Source: Dasypus novemcinctus (lineage: Eukaryota; Chordata; Mammalia; Cingulata; Dasypodidae). From it: a stretch of DNA of 64,000 nt. The notes beneath the pieces are model-generated. The model was not told the origin of the DNA and did not search any database. It saw only the letters and a program-made list of their open reading frames with translations. This document shows, one piece after another, positions 1-10,824 of this stretch. Where the stretch lies: contig NC_080676.1 in assembly GCF_030445035.2 (NCBI RefSeq), forward strand, positions 10,206,940 through 10,270,939, written 5' to 3'. How positions within the stretch are numbered: position 1 is the stretch's first letter; every line of letters starts with the position of its first letter. The translations under genes and the position numbers were made by a program.

Positions 1-395
1 AGAACATCTGCCTACCACATGGGAGGTCCAAGGTTCAAACCCCGGGCCTCCTTGACCCGTGTGATGAGTGGCCCATGCGCAGTGCTGATGCGCGCAAGGA
101 GTGCCGTGCCACGCATGGGTGTCCCCTGTGTAGGGAAGCCCCACATGCAAGGAGTGAGCCCCATAAGGAGAGCCGCCCAGTGTGGAAAAAGTGCAGCCTG
201 CCCAGGAATGGCACCGCACACACAGAGAATTGATGCAGCAAGATGATGCAACAAAATGAGACACAGATTCCTGGTGCCGCTGATGAGGATAGAAAAGGTC
301 ACAGAAGAACACAGCGAATGAACACAGAGAGCAGACAACTGGGGGGGGAGGGGGCGGGAATGGAGAGAAATAAATAAATCATTAAAAAAAAAAAG
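1..395 (+). mobile_element. DAS-SINE, chimeric tRNA-Ala type (DAS-III-like), cut by window edge
   Basis: The copy starts inside the tRNA-like head (B-box region ggttcaaaccccgggcc). It continues through the characteristic body with repeated 'aaggagtg' motifs and 'cagcctgcccaggaatggc', then a G-rich run and an A-rich tail with taaataaat. Its first ~40 bases lie outside the window. Long open frames here on either strand come from the SINE body and are not genes. Confidence 0.9.
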
Positions 396-406
396 AAACC
401 AACTCA

Positions 407-505
407 GGGGAGTGGGTGTGGCTCAGTGGTTGAGTGCTGGCCTCCCACATATGAGGTCCCAGCTCAATACATGGCCCTGATACCTCAGAAGAAGAAAAAA
501 GTGAC
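407..505 (+). mobile_element. DAS tRNA-derived monomer fragment
   Basis: The stretch gtgtggctcagtggttgag followed by a 'cctcccacatatgaggtccc' segment is the tRNA-like D-arm/anticodon region seen in the other DAS heads here. It lies directly downstream of the first SINE and has only a short A-rich end (agaagaagaaaaaa). Divergence suggests an older copy. Confidence 0.6.
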
Positions 506-855
506 CCTCCTCAGGGAGAAGAAGCCACAGAAGCAGCCCTAGAACATGGCCCATGGGCCTCCTAGCTGCTGACGGCTCCACAGTGACTGAGAGAGGCTCC
601 TCAGGGAGCAAAGGAGCAGGATGGCTCTGGCCAGGTTTGAGAAAGAGAGAATGACGCAGGAGGAGAGACGGGATATTTACAAGCACTGTCCTGGGAGGCA
701 GAAATCCTGAGCGCTCCTCGGGATTTCTGATGTACTCTACTTTGATTTCTACTCTAAATTTCAAAAGGTAATCACTGAGAAATCCCAGTTTTACTACTGA
801 TTCCGAGCCTGCCTTATCAGCCAGGCCTTGGGATGTGTTTAATCTCTAAGATTTT
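506..855. other. Unassigned stretch
   Basis: No recognisable gene. The segment at 727-770 resembles 3211-3255 (see findings). An open frame on the minus strand across here has no codon-level feature or homology that I recognise. Confidence 0.4.
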
Positions 856-867
856 AAGAGTCTATGA

Positions 868-1256
868 GGGAAACGGACTTTGGCCCAGTGGTTAGGGCGT
901 CCGTCTACCAAATGGGAGGTCCGCGGTTCAAGCCCCGGGCCTCCTTGACCCGTGTGGAGCTGGCCATGCGCAGCGCTGATGCACGCAAGGAGTGCCGTGC
1001 CACGCAAGGGTGTCCCCCGCGTGGGGGAGCCCCACGCGCAAGGAGTGCGCCCATGAGGAAAGCCGCCCAGCGCGAAAAGAAAGTGCAGCCTGCCCAGGAA
1101 TGGTGCCGCCCACACTTCCCGTGCCGCTGACGACAACAGAAGCGGACAAAGAAACAAGACAAAGAAACAAGACGCAGCAAATAGACACCAAGAACAGACA
1201 ACCAGGGGAGGGGGGGACTTAAATAAATAAATAAATCTTTAAAAAAAAAAAAAAAA
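868..1256 (+). mobile_element. DAS-SINE, chimeric type, complete, with target duplication
   Basis: Complete head (cttggcccagtggttagggcg-like D arm, B box ggttcaagccccgggcc), body and A tail of about 18 A. A 12-bp target duplication, aagagtctatga, lies at 856-867 and 1257-1268. The left junction attttaag resembles the L1 endonuclease target. The copy sits in the left target duplication of the next SINE. Confidence 0.93.
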
Positions 1257-1269
1257 AAGAGTCTATGAG

Positions 1270-1667
1270 GGAAGCAGAGGTGACTCAAACAGTTGGGCAC
1301 CTGCCTACCACATGGGAGGTGCCAGGTCCAGTTCCCAGTGCCTCCTAAAGAAGACCAGTAAGAAGTAAGCTGACATGACAGGCTGGCATGGCAAGCTGAA
1401 GCTACAAGATGATCCAGCAAAATGATGCAATGAAGAGATACAACAAGGAACCAATGAGAGGCACAACAAGCAGGAAGGAGGTGGTTCCAGCGATTGGGCC
1501 CCTTCCTCCCACATGGGAGGTCCCAGGTTGGTTCCTGGTGTCTCTTAAAAAAAAAAAAAAGAAGATGAGCAGACACAGAAAGAACACAACAATAGACACA
1601 GAGAGCAAACAGCAAGCTGGAGGTAAAGGGAGTGAGGGGGGAGAAAGAAAACAAATCTTTAAGAAAA
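1270..1667 (+). mobile_element. DAS-SINE dimer with target duplication
   Basis: Two tRNA-like heads (about 1275-1350 and 1480-1540) are joined by an A-rich linker, followed by a cagacacag-rich 3' part and an acaaatctttaag tail. The flanking duplication agtctatgag is at 1260-1269 and 1669-1678, the same target word used by the SINE immediately upstream. Confidence 0.88.
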
Positions 1668-1756
1668 AAGTCTATGAGATAGTCTTTGCACTATTTAGTG
1701 GAAAAGACTTGAAAACTCAAAAGATTAACATGCAGATTAAGTTGGCAGGACTTCCT

Positions 1757-2125
1757 AGGTCAATAGTGTCCCCGGCAGTCATGTCCACCTGGAACCTCCG
1801 AATGTGCCCTTATTTGGAAAGAGGGTCTTTGAGATGCTGTTATTTAAGAACAGTGAGGTCCTCCTGGATTAGGTTGGGCCCTAAATCCATGGTGCTAACA
1901 GAGCCGTATACGGAGAAGAAGGAGGCAGAGAGTAGAGCTATGCAGCTCCAGAAACACCAGGGACTGCGGGCAAAGACCAAAGCTAGAAGAGGCAAGGAAG
2001 GAGCCGTCCGGAGAAGAGCCTCCAGAGGGAGTGTGGCCTCCACAACTGTGAGAGCATAAATTTCTGTTGTTTTAAGCTACCCAGTTTGAGGTGATTTGTT
2101 ACAGCAACCACAGGAAACTAATACA
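1757..2125 (+). mobile_element. MaLR-type LTR (MLT1-like)
   Basis: The order of conserved words matches MLT1 LTRs: catgtccacctggaacct, atgtgcccttatttggaaa, attaggttgggccctaaatc, then tgtgagagcataaatttctg, tgttttaagctacccagttt and the 3' end aaactaataca. No internal region is present, so it is probably a solo LTR. Subfamily is uncertain. Confidence 0.8.
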
Positions 2126-2687
2126 GTCAGAGTTCTTATGGGACACAATGAAGTTACTGAAGAAAATGAGATGAGTGGTTTTCATAACTAAATCCAGAGG
2201 CTCGGCCTGTTCCAAGGTCCAGGCTCTCTCTCTGGGAAGCTCTCCGCTCGGCTCTCCTCTGAGGCGGCCTCACCCTCAGGCATTCTCCTCACAGAGGCCG
2301 CCAGCAGCTCCACACACATCCTACCCACTGAACCTCCCTGAGGAGAGAAAATGCTTCCTTATGAAGAGCTCCTCACAATTCTCAGGTAGGCTCTCAACGG
2401 ACAACTCAGATCACACGTCCAGTTGCATTGGCCAGAATTGGTCACCTTCCTACAGGGATCAGGGGTAAGTCCTGCCCCATCTAAATCTCATGGTCTGAGA
2501 ACAGAGGAAATGTATTCTTCAAAGGAAAATCAGAAAGCAAAAGACTGGGAAATGGATAGAATTTTTTAAAAATCGGTACCTGATTTTATTTATAAAGTTT
2601 CAGCAAAAGTACCCAAGGCTAAGTCTCATCTGGTACAAAACTACAAAGCATACAAAACCAAATGGGTGGACAGAGGGGAAGAAGAAA

Positions 2688-2718
<31 letters not shown>

Positions 2719-3434
2719 TAGTACAAATAGAGAAATTCAAACTGAAGTGGATAAAAGTTTTCAGGAGCAGAAAAAAAAAAAACAGAAGCATGAATGATTA
2801 TTAGGAGTAGCTGCAAAATTCAATTGGACAGGGCCTAAATTGATTTTCTGAGAACCCAGTTCAGGAGGTGGTTGTAGCATAAACATCCAAAGTAACAGGT
2901 AGAGGAAACCAAGCTACTGTGCACAGGGAAACAAAGCAGAAAGTCTTTAGTATCACACAGTTTGCACACTATTGCAGCGTGTAGTGTAGAGAGAACTGGA
3001 ATGGGTATAATGTTTGTAAAACAAAATATGTCTAATGAACCACCTACCAGTCTCTGGTCTAAGTCATATGAAATTCACAGAATAGGCATTTGAAGTAAAA
3101 GGAGTGGTGTACAAAAACATCGACATTATGCAGCTGCCTCAAAGAGAGCGCCTTTGTTCAACTACTGAATGTATTGGTTCTAAAAGATGGAATGGGAGAA
3201 AGAGGTAGTACTGATGCACTCCACTTTGATTTCTACCGTAAATTCCAAAAAGTAAAGAGTAATCAACTTGTTCACCTACCTCTAGGCGCAGCCACCAGCT
3301 GATGTAGATTTCACAGAATAAGCTAAACTCTCCTTTGAAAACATGCTATTACCTCAACAGTCTGAAAAAGAGTTTGGAAGCTTTCTGCCTCCTTACTTCA
3401 AGGGATGATGGGATCTAGATCTTTTACAAAAAGA
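2126..3434. other. Unassigned intergenic/intronic sequence
   Basis: No gene recognised. The part at about 2190-2560 has a degraded feel of an old repeat, but I cannot name it. A (TA)n tract lies inside and is listed separately. Confidence 0.4.
2684..2720. repeat. A-run followed by (TA)n microsatellite
   Basis: A run of about 12 A is followed directly by roughly 13 TA units. Directly readable. Confidence 0.95.
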
Positions 3435-3585
3435 ACTGGGAGGCAGTTTCCATTATCAGCTCCATTTTACAGACAGGGAAACTGCGACTGAGAGAGTTTA
3501 AATTACCCACCCAAAGTCACACTGCTATACGTGGTATGAACGAGCTCTGTCTGATTCAAAAGCAGGTACGGTTTCTACTCCACCT
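3435..3585 (-). repeat. MIR SINE fragment
   Basis: Reads in reverse as a MIR: attttacagacagggaaact, then the degenerate 'gagagagtttaaattaccc' and 'aaagtcacactgctat' segments, which are the inverted MIR core (snapshot of 'gtgtgaccttgggcaa'). Confidence 0.7.
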
Positions 3586-4148
3586 CGTTTGGTCTGTGCA
3601 CAGGACAGCATGACCTATGGTCTTTAATGCCACAAGAGGCTCTCCATTCAGTCAAAACTCAGACAATAATTTCCTGTGGTGACATTGGCATGCCTCCCTC
3701 AGCCTGGTCTGATAGGGACACCAACCACAGCCTTGCTGAGCCTCTGACAGAGGTTTGTGGGGAAGAGTCCAGAAATGGAGCTCCCCACCTACACAGAGAA
3801 AGAGAGATGACTAATGTCTCAGAGCCAGCCTCCCACACAGAGGCACGGCGTAATCAGCGTGCTCCCCGCCACTGGCCACGTTCACTCTTAATAGACGTGA
3901 CGAGCACTCCTGCCCATTCTCAACTGACATCCACATGCACACAGTGAAACTAGCTCGGATCGTTTCTTAAGGATTCCAGGTAAATATAATAGGAAAATTG
4001 GTACAACCAGGCTCCTACCGGGATTTTTCAAAATCGGAATTCTATGTGGAGGACAGTGATTTTCATATTTCAGGAACGTGAGTCCTTAGATTTGCCATTT
4101 TGTCAGGAAAGGAAATGAAGTCAGAACAGTGACCCAAAAGCACCCTAC
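3586..4148. other. Unassigned stretch
   Basis: No feature that I can support. The 106-codon open frame at 3627-3947 has no recognisable domain and lies in repeat-rich intergenic sequence. Confidence 0.4.
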
Positions 4149-4571
4149 TGTTACAAACCAGCGATATGGACCAGACTCAGACTCTGAATAAAGTTCCAAC
4201 TGAGAGCTTTATTAACCGTGCGGCGACTGCCTCGTCCTACGCAGAGGAGAGAGCAGCCCCGGGTGGCGGGGCGAGTTTGCTTATATAGGCCTTTACATTC
4301 AGGTCGGGGGCAATAGCTCAGCAAGCAAGCACGTGCAGAAGCAGATGTTTGCAGTTAATTAAGTGCTGGGGATTCTATCGGGAGACAAGCTGTTGGGGAG
4401 TTCTTGTTATTTACAAGGGTCTGGGTCAGGCTGGTTTTTGGCAGGGGCTGATGAGACTTTCTACAGGAGGAGACTGAGATAAGGTTTTACAGTCGGGCAA
4501 GCTTGTTACAGAAGTGAGATATATGCAGTTAGGGGGCTGTGGAATTTTCCTCTCGGGTGGGGGTGGTCACA
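4149..4571 (-). mobile_element. Solo LTR of an endogenous retrovirus (ERV1-like)
   Basis: Read on the minus strand it opens TGTGACC and ends TTTGTAACA, i.e. TG...CA. It carries a TATA-like box (tatataag, near 4277-4284), an aataaag polyadenylation signal (near 4185-4210) and a 'cggttaataaagctctc' R/U5-like stretch. Length of about 423 bp suits a class I LTR. No gag-pol sequence flanks it, so it is a solo LTR. I could not find a convincing target duplication. Confidence 0.72.
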
Positions 4572-4612
4572 GGCTCCTACTTCTCCACAGTGCCTATTTG
4601 GTGACCTTGTCT

Positions 4613-5448
4613 CTCTCTTCCATTCGCTGTGTGTTCTCGGTCTGCTTGTATTCTTGTTAGGTGGCTCTGGGTGGCTCTGGGAACCGATCCTGGGACCTTC
4701 CAGGGTTCCTCTCTTGCGCCACCTCAACTCCCTGTTCTGCTACGCCTTATTATTTTCTCTCCTTTGTGTTTCTTGTTGCATCATCTTGCTGCGCCAGCTC
4801 TCAGCGTCAGCTGGCACTCCTGCGTGGGGTGGCTTTCCCGCACTGAGCGGCATTCCCACGCAGGGGGCACTCCTTTGTGGGGTGGCATTCCAGCATGGGC
4901 TGGCACTCCACATGAGCCAGCTCGCCAAATGGTCCAGCTTGCCCTCACCAGGAGGCCCTGGGCATCTGGGAAGTGGACCTCTGGGAAGTGGCTTTGGCCC
5001 AACAGATAGGGCGTCCGCCTACCACATGGGAGGTCCATGGTTCAAACCCAGGGCCTCCTGACCCATGTGATGAGCTGGCCCACACGCAGTGCTGATGTGC
5101 GCAAGGAGTGCCGTGCCACGCAGGGGTGTCCCCCACATAGGGGAGCCCCACGCGCAAGAAGTGCGCCCCGTAAGGAGCGCTGCCCAGCGTGAAAGAAAGT
5201 GCAGCCTGCCCAGGAATGGCGCCACACACACGGAGAGCTGACACAGCAAGATGACGCAGCAAAAAGAGACACAGATTTCGGTGCTGCTGACAAGAATACA
5301 AGCAAACACAGAAGAACACACAGTGAATGGACACAGAGAGCAGACAACTTGGGGGGGGAGGGGAGAGAAATAAATAAAATGAATTAAAAACCCTGGACCT
5401 CCAATATGGTAGACGGGAGCCCAATTGGTTGAGCCACATCCATTTCCC
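4613..5448 (-). mobile_element. DAS-SINE dimer (long-linker type), split by a younger SINE
   Basis: The minus-strand dimer occupies 4613-4981 and 5394-5448 and is interrupted by the next entry. Its linker contains repeated 'ggcactcc' words that are also seen in the copies at 14998 and 60959. The flanking duplication gaccttgtct is at 4603-4612 and 5449-5458, which joins the two halves into one element. Confidence 0.85.
4983..5390 (+). mobile_element. DAS-SINE, chimeric type, inserted in an older DAS dimer
   Basis: Full head, body, G-run and taaataaaatg tail. An 8-bp duplication tggacctc at 4974-4981 and 5394-5401 lies within the host dimer. Orientation is opposite to the host. Confidence 0.88.
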
Positions 5449-5458
5449 GACCTTGTCT

Positions 5459-6239
5459 TGTCTTTGAGCCACTGGCCAAGTCCTCCCATTCAGAGGGCTA
5501 ATGGAAGACAGGGGCTGGGCATTATATTTATTTTGAAGACTCTCATACTGAATACAGTGCTAGCAACATACTGAGTAAGTGATTTTTAGAAGATTTCTGA
5601 ATGTGCTTCCTTGTAAGTAGCATCTACATACATCAAAACCATCATGACCCTGCTCCAGAATTTTTCTTCTGGAGAATTTGCTTCTGAGACTAGGTTAAGA
5701 GTCATATAGGAGCAGCATTCTGGTTATTTCATAGTCATACCCTGGTTTTGACCAAAATTACTACTACCATCTCGGTGACCAAACTCAGTTCCTAACTAAC
5801 TTTTGACCACTTCAAAAACTTCAAATCCATTATCAAAGTATTTATCATCATTAAGGACATTCAAAACTATTCAATACAGTCTTGGAATGATTTTTAACAT
5901 TCCTTCATTCAAAAGACATTCACTCATTCAACGGATATTATTGAACATTTCCCACTTGCCAGGATTGTGCTAAACATGAAAGATAGAATGATGAGCAAAA
6001 AATGGGCACAGTTCCAAACCCCGTGGAGCTTATAGTCTAGTGAGGAGAGATAGAACTTGTTAATCACTCAATAAACATGAAAGCTGAGTTATGATCAATG
6101 CTGTGAATAAGTACTACATGGGGCTCTCAGAGGTGGGTTTGGCTTAGTATGGGAGGATCAGAAAGTTAACCAGACGGGAAAAACCACTTACCTGCTATCA
6201 GAAGGACAGATAGGCATAGACTCAGCAATGGTTCTGATG
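5459..6239. other. Unassigned sequence with an ancient-repeat segment
   Basis: The part at about 5915-6120 (cattcaacggatattattga, then a 'cgtggagcttatagtctagt' word and 'caataaaca') resembles a widespread ancient mammalian repeat. I cannot fix the family. The rest shows nothing I can name. Confidence 0.45.
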
Positions 6240-6480
6240 GTGTCTTAGCTTGGGTTCCCTGGAAACTTTGCATGCAGAAGAATTACGGGGTGAGCTTTCA
6301 TTAGATATACCTAAAAGAAGACAGAATTGGACAGAGGGAGAAGCTGGCCTGCAATGAGGTAGGCCCATCACAGGTGTCCCAAATTGAGGCAGGGTCCACA
6401 CTTTTTTATCCTCATAATGAAGCACCCTAGTAAGACAGGGAATCAATAGACAGATCTGGAACCTGGCAAGAAGTCCACAT
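6240..6480 (+). repeat. Ancient mammalian repeat, family unassigned
   Basis: Opens with gtcttagcttgggttccctg, a word I associate with a dispersed mammalian repeat. It is degraded and the 3' limit is approximate. Confidence 0.4.
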
Positions 6481-6499
6481 GGACATTAGTAGCCCCCAA

Positions 6500-7016
6500 G
6501 ATGGCTGCTGGAGGACCCCAACTCCCAAGATTCTGCTATTCAGTACAAAGACTTCTGGAAACCAGGAGAAGCCCCGGATAGTCCCCAATTGGGCCCTCAC
6601 TGGGGGATTGATAGGTGGGGTGATCAATCAAAACAGCGAACAGCTGGAACCCCTCCCTTGCCAATAGCAAAGGGGTGGAATAGTTAATGGCTAGAAAAGC
6701 AGACCACGAGGCCTGAAGGCTTTCTCACGCACTCTCTTGCCTCTGGACCCATTCCTGCCCTCTGCGCGTAGCTCTCGCCATTTTTCCTCTGCCTTGTGGC
6801 CACGCAAGTAAACCTGGGCATTTATAATCTATGATGGGGAATTGGAGCTTGTAAATCAGCCCTCTTTATTCCTTTTCGCCCCCTTCCTCTCTACCTGGGA
6901 TCCCCGCTCTGTTATTTTCTCCCATTTCTCGTCCCTCCCTATCTGAATAAATTACTGGGTGCTCTAGAAATTCATTTCTGCCGCATAGCCAAGAACCTAA
7001 ATAAAATCCGGTAACA
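6500..7016 (+). mobile_element. ERV LTR, same family as the LTR at the right window end
   Basis: The 3' part (6770-7016) matches the reverse complement of 63761-64000 over its whole visible length: the shared order gccacgcaagt, tttataatctatgatgggga, gcttgtaaatcagccctctt, a gaataaat word, gccaagaaccta, and the terminal cggtaaca. Two AATAAA-type signals are present. The 5' limit is a guess because no clear TG start or target duplication was found. Confidence 0.7.
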
Positions 7017-8284
7017 ATACGAGCCCGTCGTTGACCTTGGGCAGGAGCCAGAAGGGGGTGTATGCCTGGGCGAGGCAGTCCCCTGCTGGCCGAGGGCAGT
7101 GCCCAACGTGGGGTGCAGCTGGGAGCCATCAGCAGCCCATGGTCCCAGCCAGGGCCTCCATTTGGGGCACCTGTTCAAGGACCAGGGAAAGGGCTTTTTC
7201 CTTTCTTCCCCTGTCTTTTATCCCACTGGTCAAGGTGGGTTTCATTTGCCACTTAGCACTGCACTCCTCCAGGCTCCAGGATACTTGACGGGCAAGTACA
7301 GACTGGCCCAGGGGCTGGCCCGCTCCTGTTCACGCAGAAGCATGTGCCTGATCCCAACCCCCTCCACTGGGCTCGGAGGGTGACAGCAGAAGCCGGGCAG
7401 TGGCAGGGAAGCAGACAGCCGGAGCCCATCCTGGGGAGGCAGGACCGCGTGTGAGCCCAGCTCCCAGCCGCTGGCGCACCTGCCATCACCTCCCTGGACT
7501 TCGCTTACAAGAGACAAGTTCAAATAGAATGGATTAAGAATGTCCAGACAACCACGGCAAGGCAGGAACTCCCCACGGGGCGCCCCCGTCTGAGTGCCAA
7601 GGCCCTGTCCATGGGTCTCACACCCATGAAGTTGGCCTGGTTCGGGCTCAGCTGGGGGGTGGGTCCCGAGAACCCGGAGAGGGCACGTGGGGCGGGGAGC
7701 GGATTTCAGGCAATGGGAACAGCCAGTGCAAAGCACCTGTTGCTTTGGGGGAAGTGGAAGGAAGGTGGGAAATGAGAAGCACATCGCATGGGCAAGTGTG
7801 GTTCAAATGAAGCTAGAGAGGTGAGAAGGAGCCCGACCAAGCCTGCTCGTTGCGGGTCACGTGGAAGACTTGGGATTTTCTTTGCCTAAGAGCCCCGGAA
7901 AGACTTTGAAAGGATTTAACCAAGGAGGTGACATGCTAGGATTTTTTTCTAAGACGATTCCTCCAGCTACAGTGGGGAGAACAGAGTAGGGGGGTTCAGG
8001 AGGCTCACGGTCCCTTGTCATCCAGGTGAGAGAAGGTGGGGGCTTGGATCACAGAGTGGGTGGTGGAGACAGAGTGTGTAGGAGGGATTTGGGAGAGGTT
8101 TCAGAATGAATAGGCCCCCCTCAAGGTTTGGATATGGGAGTGAGGGAGAGAGGGATGCTAGGGATGATTTACTGGATGAGGTTATTTTAGAGGCACAGAC
8201 TTGGGCCCCAAGTACAAAAAAGGGAAACAGACAAGTCAATCCCTGCCGTCATAAAGCCTCAGGAGAGAGAAGTGACCAACAAGA
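7017..8284. other. Unassigned sequence, partly an ancient repeat
   Basis: 7660-8230 contains words such as 'gactttgaaaggatttaacc' and 'gaggtgacatgctaggattt' that resemble a long, old mammalian repeat also seen near 9095 and 58000-60660. Open frames at 7031-7784 on both strands have no recognisable domain. Confidence 0.4.
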
Positions 8285-8295
8285 AAATGGGCATT

Positions 8296-8661
8296 GAGAA
8301 GCAATGTGGCTCAAGCAGTTGGGCACCCACCTACCACAGAGGAGTTTCCAGGTTCAGTTCCGAGTGCCTCCTAAAGAAGACAAGCAAGACAGTGAGCTGA
8401 CACAACAGGAAGGCACAGCAAGCTGACACAACAAGATGATGCAATGAGATGATGCAATAAGGAGACAGAATGAGGAAACATAATGAGCAGAGGTGGCTTG
8501 AGTGACTGGGTGCCTCTCTCCCACATGGGAGGTCCTGGGTTTGGTTCCTGGTGCCTCCTAAAAAGATGAGCAGACACAGAGAGCACACAGTGAACAGACA
8601 AAAAGAGCAGAGAGTGAGCACAAACAATGGGGAGGGGGGGGTGGGAATGAATGAATGAATG
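8296..8661 (+). mobile_element. DAS-SINE dimer with target duplication
   Basis: Two heads (about 8303-8375 and 8490-8560), an A-rich linker with repeated gatgatgcaat words and a gaatgaatgaatg tail. A perfect 11-bp duplication aaatgggcatt lies at 8285-8295 and 8662-8672. Confidence 0.9.
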
Positions 8662-8831
8662 AAATGGGCATTAACAATACAGTGTGTTCAGGATTGCCGG
8701 TGTCGGGTACAGGGGCAGGTCACCCAGCCCCACACAGAGGTTAGGAAGGGCTAAATGGTGACTAAATCGAGACTTAAAAGGCAATAGGAGTTAGGCAGCT
8801 AAAGAGGACAAAGAAGAGCAGGCTAGCAGAG

Positions 8832-9050
8832 GTCAGTGGCTCTCAATCGAGGGGCATTTTGTCCCCAAGGGGACATTTGGCAATGTCTGGAGACATTTTT
8901 GGCTGCCATGGCTGGGGAAGTGCCACAGGCATCTAGAGGGCAGAGGCCAGGGAAGCTCTTTAACCGCCTACAATGCACAGCAAGTGGCACAATGAGGAAT
9001 GATCAAGCTGCCAAGTCCATAGGGTGGAGGCTGAGAAACCACGGCCTGGA
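8832..9050 (+). mobile_element. hAT-Charlie nonautonomous DNA transposon, MER20-like
   Basis: Opens cagtggctctcaatcgaggg and contains acatttggcaatgtctggag, catctagagggcagaggcca and cctacaatgcacag, in the order I recall for MER20. It ends gctgagaaaccac, roughly the inverted terminus of the start. Confidence 0.75.
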
Positions 9051-9094
9051 CCACGGCCTGGAGCGAAAATCAGTCACAGAACCGAGGGGCTCGG

Positions 9095-9322
9095 CCTGCC
9101 TCAGTGCCTGGGCGTGAAGGCACAGGGTGGGAGTACTGACAAGGGTGCGGCTGGAGAATCTACCAGAGAGCAGGCGCCTTGGGGCTGGAGGAGTCAAACA
9201 AGGGCACTCCAACCTGATAAATACCACGGGTGCTGGGGAGCCATTAAAGGCTTCCAGCCAGGGGAGTGGCAAAATCAGCCTTGGAATAATGGTCAGGAAA
9301 TTGGGGTGAGGATGAAAAGGAA
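9095..9322. repeat. Ancient repeat fragment, family unassigned
   Basis: 'gggagccattaaaggcttcc' and 'gggagtggcaaaatcagcc' resemble the same old repeat as 7660-8230 and 58000-60660. No coding content. Confidence 0.4.
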
Positions 9323-9325
9323 GGG

Positions 9326-9820
9326 AGTACACCAATGTTCATTATCCACAGTAGCTGAAAAGCTGAAAATTGGAAGCAACCCAAATGCCCATTGGCAGAT
9401 GAATGGCTAAACAAAATCTGATATATCCCTATAATGGAATATTACTCAGCCTTAAAATGGAAAAAGTTCTGATATATGCTACCACATGGTGCAATCTTAA
9501 AGATCAAGTGCTGAGCGAAATAAGCTAGAAACAAAAGGACAAATATTGTATGATTCTACCTATAAGAAATACCTAGAATAGTCACATATATAGAGCCGGA
9601 AAGCGGATTAGAGGTTACCATGGGAATGGGGAGTTCTGCTTAATACGTATAAAGAGTTTCTGTTTTGAGTGATGAAAAGATGTTGATAATGGATAGGGAT
9701 GATGGTAGCACAACACTGTAAATGTAATTAATATCACTGAATTGCACACATCAAAGTGGTTAACAATGGAACTATATATGTTACTAAAATAAATATTTAA
9801 ACAAATACATATCATATTTA
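9326..9820 (+). mobile_element. L1 LINE 3' end (ORF2 tail and 3' UTR)
   Basis: Begins in the L1 ORF2 C-terminal region (atgcccattggcagatgaat, tataatggaatattactcag) and runs through the 3' UTR (gatgatggtagcacaacact, aattgcacacatcaaagtgg) to an A-rich end. It is 5'-truncated, as is usual for L1. Confidence 0.88.
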
Positions 9821-10824
9821 AATGTTAAAAAAGAGAGGCGTGAAGCAGAGAGTTGGGGACGGGAAGGCGCTGGCACATTGCCTGGTGGAGCCTGGGAGTA
9901 AGGAGAGAGAACCCGGCGGCCGGCAGGTGCGGCCAGAGCGAGTGTCACAGAGAGGGCGTGGCCCGGGACCAAAAGCTTGCCGCATCATCTAATCTGGTTT
10001 AGGCGCACATGTTGGAAGCTCAGCTCATCCATTCAGGTCATGTGCAGTTGATGAAATATGACCCTCTGAGTTAATGAGCTTGAAGGAGCACGAGTGTGAG
10101 AATCCCCGTCCCGCAGTTCCAATGGCTGCACGTACAGGTGCACGGGCTGTCCCCTCCTGTGGCAGGCCACGCCCCGGGGAGAGTGGGGGCTGCGGTCCAG
10201 CCTGTGCTGCATGCACCAAGCCATGCAAGTGCCTTCTTCTAACTGGCGCGGAGACGCCACGTAAACTGGCCACAGGCCTGTGCTAGACCCCAGTAGACAA
10301 TTGCCTAAGAGAGGGTCAGCCACTGGTGGGTACTCAAGAAAGGATCACCAACATCGTTTCACAAGAAGCTGAGAGCCAGGGCTGCGTTGTCTCTGCTTCA
10401 CCTGGCCAGCGCTGTCACCCTCAGCGTGACCTTGGCCACGATGCCTTTTTACCTGCGGGGCGGCCTGGTTGGGCAGGGGGCGAGGGAGCGCTTTGCTTCT
10501 GGCGGGGGCCTCGGGGGCACCCGCGTTGCCCTGCTTCTTCCCAGCGGCCCAGAGTTTCCTTTGTGGTTTTGTTCTGAGCATCTTGGAGGCACCATGAAAA
10601 ATGCGCCTCAGCCTGCGGCTGGATGGAATCACAGGACGAGAAGCCACCAAAGAAAACGCTCCTGTGAGAGGATCCTAAATGTTGATCTCCCATGATACGC
10701 CTTCAGTCTGATGGAGTGTACGGACTTCTGGGATTTTCCCTCTTGCTCAGCCCTACCGCGGCAGGGCGGCTGGCTGGGGGTGACACAGGGCCACCTCAAC
10801 TCCAGACATGGTGACTGGACTGCT
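9821..10824. other. Unassigned, moderately GC-rich sequence
   Basis: No gene recognised. Overlapping open frames in all registers at 10025-10695 reflect GC content; none shows a domain or a convincing start context. Confidence 0.4.

Noticed and set aside
868..940. tRNA-Ala gene in the SINE heads
   Set aside because: A and B box-like words are present but the acceptor stem is not closed, and the sequence runs on into the SINE body. These are SINE promoters, not tRNA genes.
905..1654. 249-codon open frame on the minus strand
   Set aside because: It crosses two SINEs and their A tails (poly-F from T runs). Similar frames recur in every DAS copy.
4945..5489. Overlapping 156- and 175-codon minus-strand frames
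   Set aside because: Antisense of the chimeric DAS body; near-identical translations occur at 19.7, 29.2, 30.5, 34.6, 53.6 and 58.3 kb.
7098..7116. Retroviral primer-binding-site-like word (gcccaacgtgggg) near the 6.5-7.0 kb LTR
   Set aside because: It lies about 80 bp past the LTR end (7016), whereas a primer-binding site should follow almost directly. No gag is seen.
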